Part shown: piece by piece, positions 59,590-64,000 of the stretch
How positions within the stretch are numbered: position 1 is the stretch's first letter
Layout: the number at the start of each line of letters is the position of its first letter
Source of the DNA: Falsiroseomonas selenitidurans
Lineage (GTDB): Bacteria > Pseudomonadota > Alphaproteobacteria > Acetobacterales > Acetobacteraceae
DNA length: 64,000 nt
Assembly (NCBI RefSeq): GCF_012103215.1
Contig: NZ_JAAVNE010000003.1
Span: 142,256-206,255, forward strand
Direction of reading: 5' to 3'
Notes under the pieces: model-generated
Database searches by the model: none
What the model was told of the DNA's origin: nothing
The model's input: the letters and a program-made list of their open reading frames with translations, nothing else
Position numbers and translations under genes: made by a program

Positions 59590-61352
59590 TGTGCGGCATC
59601 GCCGGCCTGGTGCTGCGCCAGGGCATGACGCCGGATTCCGGCACGCTGGGCGCCATGCTGCATGCCCTCGGCCATCGCGGGCCGGATGGGGAGGGCGTGC
59701 ACATCGCCGACAATGTCGGCCTGGCGCATAACCGCCTGGCGATCATCGACCTGGTGACCGGCGACCAGCCGCTGCATGCCGGGCCGGCCACGCTGGTGGC
59801 GAATGGGGAGGTCTACAACCACATCGAATTGCGGGAGGCCCACGCGCTGGTCTGCCAGACCGGGTCCGACTGCGAACCGCCGCTGCACCTGTATCGCCGG
59901 GAAGGCGCGGAAGCCACCGCCCTGGCGCTGCGCGGCATGTATGCCATCGCCCTGCATGACCGCGCCGCCCGCCGCGTGGTGCTGACGCGCGACCCCTTCG
60001 GCATCAAGCCCCTGTACATCGCGGAGGTGCCGGGCGGCATCGCCTTCGCCTCGCAGCCCTCGGCGCTGCTCGCCGCCGGGCTGATGCGGCCGGTGGTGCG
60101 GGCGGAAGCGCGGGAGGAATTGCTGCAGCTGCAGTTCACCACCGGCGCCGAGACGATCTTCGCCGGCATCACCCGCGTCCTGCCGGGGGAGACGGTGGTG
60201 ATCGCCGATGGCGCGATCGTCGAGCGCCACCGCCGCGCGGCCCTGCCCACCGGCGCGCCGGTGCCGATGACGGAGGAGGAGGCGCTGGCCCGACTCGACG
60301 CCGCCTTCGAGAACAGCGTCCGCCTGCACCAGCGCAGCGACGTGCCCTTCGGCCTGTTCCTCTCGGGCGGCATCGATTCCGGCGCCGTGCTGGCGATGAT
60401 GGCCCGGCTGAACAGCCAGCCCGTCCGCGCCTTCACCGCCAGCTTCGACGTGCCGGGCGCGGCGGATGAACGCGCCGCGGCGGAAGCGGCGGCCAAGGCG
60501 CATGGCGCTCAGCACACCATCATCACCGTGACCGAGGCCGAGGTCTGGCGTGAGCTGCCCAAGATCGTCGCGGCGATGGATGATCCGGCAGCGGACTACG
60601 CCATCATCCCCACCTGGTTCCTGGCCCGGCAGGCGCGGCAGGCGGTGAAGGTGGTGCTGTCCGGCGAGGGCGGGGACGAGCTGTTCGCCGGCTATGGCCG
60701 GTACCGCAGCGCCATGCGGCCCTGGTGGCTCTGGGGGCGGCGGCCGCGCGCGACGGGCGCCTTCGACCATGTGAAGAACGTGCTGCGGGAGGCGCCGCGC
60801 ACCTGGCGGGACGGCATCACCGCGGCGGAAGCCGCCACCGCCCTGCCCGGCCGCACCCGGCTGCAGGCGGCGCAGGCGGCGGATATCGCCGACTGGCTGC
60901 CGAACGACCTGCTGGCCAAGCTGGACCGCTGCCTGATGGCGCATGGGGTGGAAGGCCGCACCCCCTTCCTGGATCCGGTGGTGGCGGAATTGGCCTTCCG
61001 CCTGCCCGATTCGCTGAAGCTGCGCGGCCGCAGCGGCAAATGGCTTTTGCGCGCCTGGAGCGCCCGGCATGTGAAGGGGGCACAACCCTTTGCGGCCAAG
61101 CAGGGCTTTACCGTGCCGGTGGCGGCCTGGATCGGCGGCGTGGGGGACCGGCTGGGGCCGCTGGTCGCGGCGCAGCCGGGGGTGGCAGAGGTGGCGCGGC
61201 CCGACCGCGTCATCGCCCTGTTCCGCAACGCCGCCGGCAACAAGCACCGCGGCTTCGCCGCCTGGCACCTGCTGTTCTACGCGCTGTGGCACCGCGCGCA
61301 TGTGGAGGCGCGGCCGGTGGAAGGCGATGTTTGGCAGGTGCTGGGCGGCTAA
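59589..61352 (+). CDS. asnB: asparagine synthase (glutamine-hydrolysing)
   Basis: The 587-residue product has an N-terminal class II glutamine amidotransferase domain with nucleophile Cys2 (MCGIAGLVLRQG), then a synthetase domain with PP-loop LSGGIDSG near 258 and SGEGGDELFAGYGRYR. It is complete. In glycan operons, AsnB-like proteins often amidate a sugar acid or peptide rather than make free Asn, which is plausible here because the gene is coupled to GT9 and GT4. Confidence 0.9.
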   Translation: MCGIAGLVLRQGMTPDSGTLGAMLHALGHRGPDGEGVHIADNVGLAHNRLAIIDLVTGDQPLHAGPATLVANGEVYNHIELREAHALVCQTGSDCEPPLHLYRREGAEATALALRGMYAIALHDRAARRVVLTRDPFGIKPLYIAEVPGGIAFASQPSALLAAGLMRPVVRAEAREELLQLQFTTGAETIFAGITRVLPGETVVIADGAIVERHRRAALPTGAPVPMTEEEALARLDAAFENSVRLHQRSDVPFGLFLSGGIDSGAVLAMMARLNSQPVRAFTASFDVPGAADERAAAEAAAKAHGAQHTIITVTEAEVWRELPKIVAAMDDPAADYAIIPTWFLARQARQAVKVVLSGEGGDELFAGYGRYRSAMRPWWLWGRRPRATGAFDHVKNVLREAPRTWRDGITAAEAATALPGRTRLQAAQAADIADWLPNDLLAKLDRCLMAHGVEGRTPFLDPVVAELAFRLPDSLKLRGRSGKWLLRAWSARHVKGAQPFAAKQGFTVPVAAWIGGVGDRLGPLVAAQPGVAEVARPDRVIALFRNAAGNKHRGFAAWHLLFYALWHRAHVEARPVEGDVWQVLGG

Positions 61353-61358
61353 GCGGGA

Positions 61359-61853
61359 TCAGGCGGCGGGTGGGAGCCACTCCTCGTCCAGTACCTGGCG
61401 GTCCGCATCGTAGCGCGGCGCATCCGCACGGGTCGCGGCATCCAGCGTCGGCAGCCGGTCCGGCGCCTCCTCCCGCAGTTGGCGGCGGAGCTGGCGCAGG
61501 GCGCGGGGCCAGGCGGCGTCGACAAAATCCTGCCGGCGAGCGCGCAGCGAGGGGCTGTCGCGGAACTCGATCTCCAGCAGCGTGCGGCAATTCGCCAGCT
61601 CCGCCGCCCAATGGTGGCGCGCGGTGGCAGGCGCCGGATGGAACTCGATCTTCAGCAGGTGCAGCAGCGCCTGGTACAGCAGGGATTGCACCGTCCGCCG
61701 CTGCGACCCGCCCATATCCGCCACTTCCTCGGCCAGGTTCGCGATATCCAGGCCGTTCGGGCGCAGCGCCTCGGGCCAGGCGCGCAGCCGGGCGGCCTGG
61801 TCCTGGGTCCAGGCGTACCAATCCTGCTCATAGGGGATGGCTGTATCGGGCAT
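61359..61853 (-). CDS. DUF29 family protein
   Basis: The 164-residue product has the DUF29 pattern IPYEQDWYAWTQDQAARLRAW, LDIANLAEEVADMGGSQRRTVQSLLYQALLHLLKIEFHP and DSPSLR. The function is unknown. It is widespread in cyanobacteria and in alphaproteobacteria such as this group. It is convergent with asnB and divergent from the dihydroorotase gene. Confidence 0.88.
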   Translation of the reverse strand: MPDTAIPYEQDWYAWTQDQAARLRAWPEALRPNGLDIANLAEEVADMGGSQRRTVQSLLYQALLHLLKIEFHPAPATARHHWAAELANCRTLLEIEFRDSPSLRARRQDFVDAAWPRALRQLRRQLREEAPDRLPTLDAATRADAPRYDADRQVLDEEWLPPAA

Positions 61854-61907
61854 GGCGTGCGGATTATAGGAAGCCCTCCCCGCCCCATCCCAGAGGACAG
61901 CGCCGCC

Positions 61908-63230
61908 ATGCCCCAGACCCATGACCTGATCCTGCGTGGCGGCACGCTGGTCCTGCCCTGGGGCATGGAGGCGGCCGATGTCGGCGTGAAGGCCGGGCGC
62001 ATCGCCGCCATCGGCGACCTGCGCACCGCGGCAGCGGCGGAGGTGATCGACTGCACCGGCCTGCACGTGCTGCCCGGCCTGATCGACAGCCACGTCCACC
62101 TGCGCGAGCCGGGCGACCCGGCGGTGGAGACGATCGAGACCGGGACGAAGGCCGCGGTGCTCGGCGGCCTCACCACCGTCTTCGACATGCCGAACACCAA
62201 CCCCTCCATCACGACGCGGGAGAGGCTGGACTGGAAGCGGGATTTCGTCGGCGGCCGCGCCTGGTGCGACATCGGCTTCTATGTCGGCGCCGCGAAGTCC
62301 AACATCGCCGAGCTGGCGGTGCTGGAAGCCGAGCCCAATGTCTGCGGCGTGAAGGTGTTCGCGGGCAGTTCCACCGGCGACCTGCTGGTGGAGGACGATG
62401 CCAGCCTGGAGGCCGTGATGCGCAGCGGCCGCCGCCGCATCAGCTACCATTCCGAGGACGAGTACCGCCTGCAGGCGCGCAAGCCCGCCTACACCAGCGG
62501 CATGCCGCACCGGATGCACGCCGAATGGCGCGACGTGGAATGCGCCTTCCTCGGCACCCGGCGGCTGATGGCGCTGGCCCGCAAGACCGGCCGCCCGGCG
62601 CATATCCTGCACGTCTCCACCGCCGAGGAACTCACCTACCTGAAGGATTTCCGCGACGTCTGCACGGTGGAGGTGCTGCTGAACCACCTGACCCAGACGG
62701 ACGAGGCCTATGACCGGCTCGGCGGCTATGCCGTGATGAACCCGCCGATCCGCGACGCGCGGCACATGGCGGCGGCCTGGGCGGCGGTGGCGGATGGCAC
62801 GGTGGACAGCGTGGGGTCGGACCACGCCCCGCACAGCCGGGCCTCGAAGGAGAAGCCCTGGCCGGAGTGCGGCGCCGGGCTGACCGGCGTGCAGACGCTG
62901 GTGCCGGTGATGCTGGACCATGTCAGCGCCGGGCGGCTTTCGCTGCCGCGCCTGGTGGACCTGCTGAATGCCGGGCCGGCGCGGGTGTTCGGCCTTGTCG
63001 GCAAGGGAAGGCTCGCGGCCGGCTATGATGCCGATTTCACCGTGGTGGACATGCAGAAGTCCCGGGTGATCGAGGAGAGCTGGATCGCCTCGCCCTGCGG
63101 CTGGACGCCCTTCGCCGGGCATCGCTGCACCGGCTGGCCGGTGATGACCCTGGTGCGCGGCCAGGCGGTGATGCGGGAGGATGCGGTGCTGGGCAGCCCG
63201 GCCGGCATTCCGGCCCGCTTCGCACCATGA
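61908..63230 (+). CDS. pyrC: dihydroorotase (class I)
   Basis: The 440-residue amidohydrolase has GLIDSHVHLREPG near 60 (metal His), GVKVFAGSSTG near 149 (lysine in the position often carbamylated), ISYHSEDEY, RPAHILHVSTAEE and DSVGSDHAPHSR. It is a class I DHOase or related dihydropyrimidinase-type enzyme for pyrimidine synthesis. A GAGGA ribosome-binding site lies just upstream of ATG 61908. Confidence 0.92.
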   Translation: MPQTHDLILRGGTLVLPWGMEAADVGVKAGRIAAIGDLRTAAAAEVIDCTGLHVLPGLIDSHVHLREPGDPAVETIETGTKAAVLGGLTTVFDMPNTNPSITTRERLDWKRDFVGGRAWCDIGFYVGAAKSNIAELAVLEAEPNVCGVKVFAGSSTGDLLVEDDASLEAVMRSGRRRISYHSEDEYRLQARKPAYTSGMPHRMHAEWRDVECAFLGTRRLMALARKTGRPAHILHVSTAEELTYLKDFRDVCTVEVLLNHLTQTDEAYDRLGGYAVMNPPIRDARHMAAAWAAVADGTVDSVGSDHAPHSRASKEKPWPECGAGLTGVQTLVPVMLDHVSAGRLSLPRLVDLLNAGPARVFGLVGKGRLAAGYDADFTVVDMQKSRVIEESWIASPCGWTPFAGHRCTGWPVMTLVRGQAVMREDAVLGSPAGIPARFAP

Positions 63231-63301
63231 GCGCCACCATCACCGGTTGAGGCGCTGCGGGGCGGCTGGTAGAGCCGCGGACACGGGATCGGGAGATGGT
63301 C

Positions 63302-64000
63302 ATGGCGCAGCAGGACAAGGGGGGCATCGACTGGGCGGCGCGGCTGCGCGCCTCGCTGGGCCAGCGCCCGGCCGCCACGCCGGCACAAGCGGCCGCCACC
63401 ATGCCGGCACAACCGGCAGCCACCACCCCGGCGCAGCCGGCGGCCGACCCAGCGGCCCCGCCAGAGGTTGCGGCACCGCCGACGAGCCCACTTCTCGCAA
63501 CCCTCCGTGCACCGGCGCCGGAGCCCGAGGAGACGGCCCCGACCGCCGAGCCGAACCGGGCCGACCCGCCGGCACCGGCGCCGGCACCCGGGGGGCTGCT
63601 GTCCTTCCTCAATGTGAAGCCGGCCGAAGCGCCGCCGATCTGGGCCAGCCCGCTGCTGATCGCCCTGGAGGCCCAGAAGCCGCCGGCAAGGCCGGAAGCG
63701 CCGTCGGCCGGCGGCACGCCGATGTCGCCGCCCCCCAAGGCCGAGCCCCCTGCACGCCCCGGCCCGATCACCGACAGGCCCGCGCAACCCGCCGCCGAGG
63801 CCGCGGCCAAGGCCTCCGCACCGGCCCCGGTCGAGACCAAGCCCGCGCCGCCGGCTGCCGAAGCCGCGGCCAAGGCCCCCGCGCCGGCCCCGGTCGAGAC
63901 CAAGCCCGCGCCGCCGGCCGCCGAAGCAGCGGCCAAGGCCGCCGCGCCGGCCCCGGTCGAGATCAAGCCCGCGCCGCCGGCCGCTGAAGCCACGGCCAAA
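63302..64000 (+). CDS. Pro/Ala-rich repetitive protein, incomplete at window end
   Basis: An open frame from ATG 63302 runs to the window edge with no stop (233 codons visible). It starts MAQQDKGGIDWAARLRASLGQ, then Pro/Ala-rich low-complexity sequence with a short non-repetitive part (GGLLSFLNVKPAEAPPIWASPLLIALEAQ). From 63779 a 63-bp unit repeats in tandem. No domain is recognised. It may be a linker-rich anchored or structural protein; the C-terminal domain lies outside the window. Confidence 0.7.
   Translation, partial: MAQQDKGGIDWAARLRASLGQRPAATPAQAAATMPAQPAATTPAQPAADPAAPPEVAAPPTSPLLATLRAPAPEPEETAPTAEPNRADPPAPAPAPGGLLSFLNVKPAEAPPIWASPLLIALEAQKPPARPEAPSAGGTPMSPPPKAEPPARPGPITDRPAQPAAEAAAKASAPAPVETKPAPPAAEAAAKAPAPAPVETKPAPPAAEAAAKAAAPAPVEIKPAPPAAEATAK
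63779..64000. repeat. 63-bp in-frame tandem repeat (about 3.5 copies)
   Basis: Units start at 63779, 63842, 63905 and 63968, the last cut off by the window edge. Each encodes 21 residues of the form PAPPAAEAAAKAxAPAPVETK. Period 63 keeps the frame. The units are near-identical, implying recent duplication, and copy number may vary. Confidence 0.9.

Noticed and set aside
63037..63999. 320-residue minus-strand Gly/Ala repeat ORF
   Set aside because: Reverse reading of the Pro/Ala-rich plus-strand repeats; the plus frame has a normal start and position.

Overview
The window is a chromosomal stretch from a very GC-rich alphaproteobacterium, most likely Acetobacteraceae (Roseomonas-like). This is inferred from codon choice, from the order of housekeeping genes, and from family members typical of that group (DUF4167, DUF1178, the histone-deacetylase/xseB/ispA/dxs/tlyA run, lysC to clpB, glyQ/glyS/ppdK). 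Genes lie on both strands in short operons, many joined by 1-bp (TGATG) or 4-bp (ATGA) overlaps. I see no rRNA, tRNA, CRISPR array, transposase or integrase.

Layout. 1-3.5 kb: glycine-zipper lipoprotein, secreted PhoD-type phosphatase, 3-hydroxyisobutyrate-dehydrogenase-like enzyme. 3.6-7.1 kb: an A/T-richer, minus-strand three-gene island (effector, small winged-helix-like middle protein, SMC/Rad50-like ATPase with a CPTC zinc-hook motif) with the organisation of an ABC-three-component (ABC-3C) defence system. 7.2-9.4 kb: dinB and a ROK sugar kinase. 9.4-16.5 kb: tusA-like, histone-deacetylase-like, xseB, ispA, dxs, an enolase-superfamily enzyme, tlyA, lytic transglycosylase. 16.6-22.5 kb: MCP-PilZ chemoreceptor, clpB with a heat-shock-type promoter, MOSC protein. 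22.5-33.1 kb: DUF4167, prmC, prfA, hisS, a luciferase-like oxidoreductase, ispG, a RodZ-like HTH protein, a nitronate-monooxygenase-like enzyme, lysC, ubiG.

33.1-33.4 kb is a non-coding, hairpin-rich stretch with DnaA-box-like 9-mers. 33.4-41.5 kb: sulfotransferase, DUF1178, glutaredoxin, ComF, four-domain rhodanese, methyltransferase, map, DUF2306, radC, trypsin-like protease. 41.5-43.5 kb: O-antigen-ligase-like protein and GT2, followed by a palindrome cluster. 43.7-50.2 kb: ppdK and glyS/glyQ, with a vapBC toxin-antitoxin pair sitting between glyQ and glyS. 50.2-56.7 kb: SnoaL-like proteins, tautomerase, hydrolase, an unfamiliar glycosyltransferase-like protein, an S49 peptidase, and a flavoprotein hydroxylase/isochorismatase-fold pair. 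56.7-64 kb: ygfZ, a GT9-GT4-AsnB surface-glycan operon, DUF29, dihydroorotase, and a Pro/Ala-rich protein with 63-bp tandem repeats that runs off the window.

The MEP isoprenoid pathway is represented by dxs, ispG and ispA. Translation is represented by glyQS, hisS, prfA, prmC, map and tlyA. Two envelope-glycan clusters are present. The strongest candidate for an unusual system is the ABC-3C-like island; the next most notable is the vapBC insertion in glyQS. Function calls rest on motifs read by eye. No database search was run.
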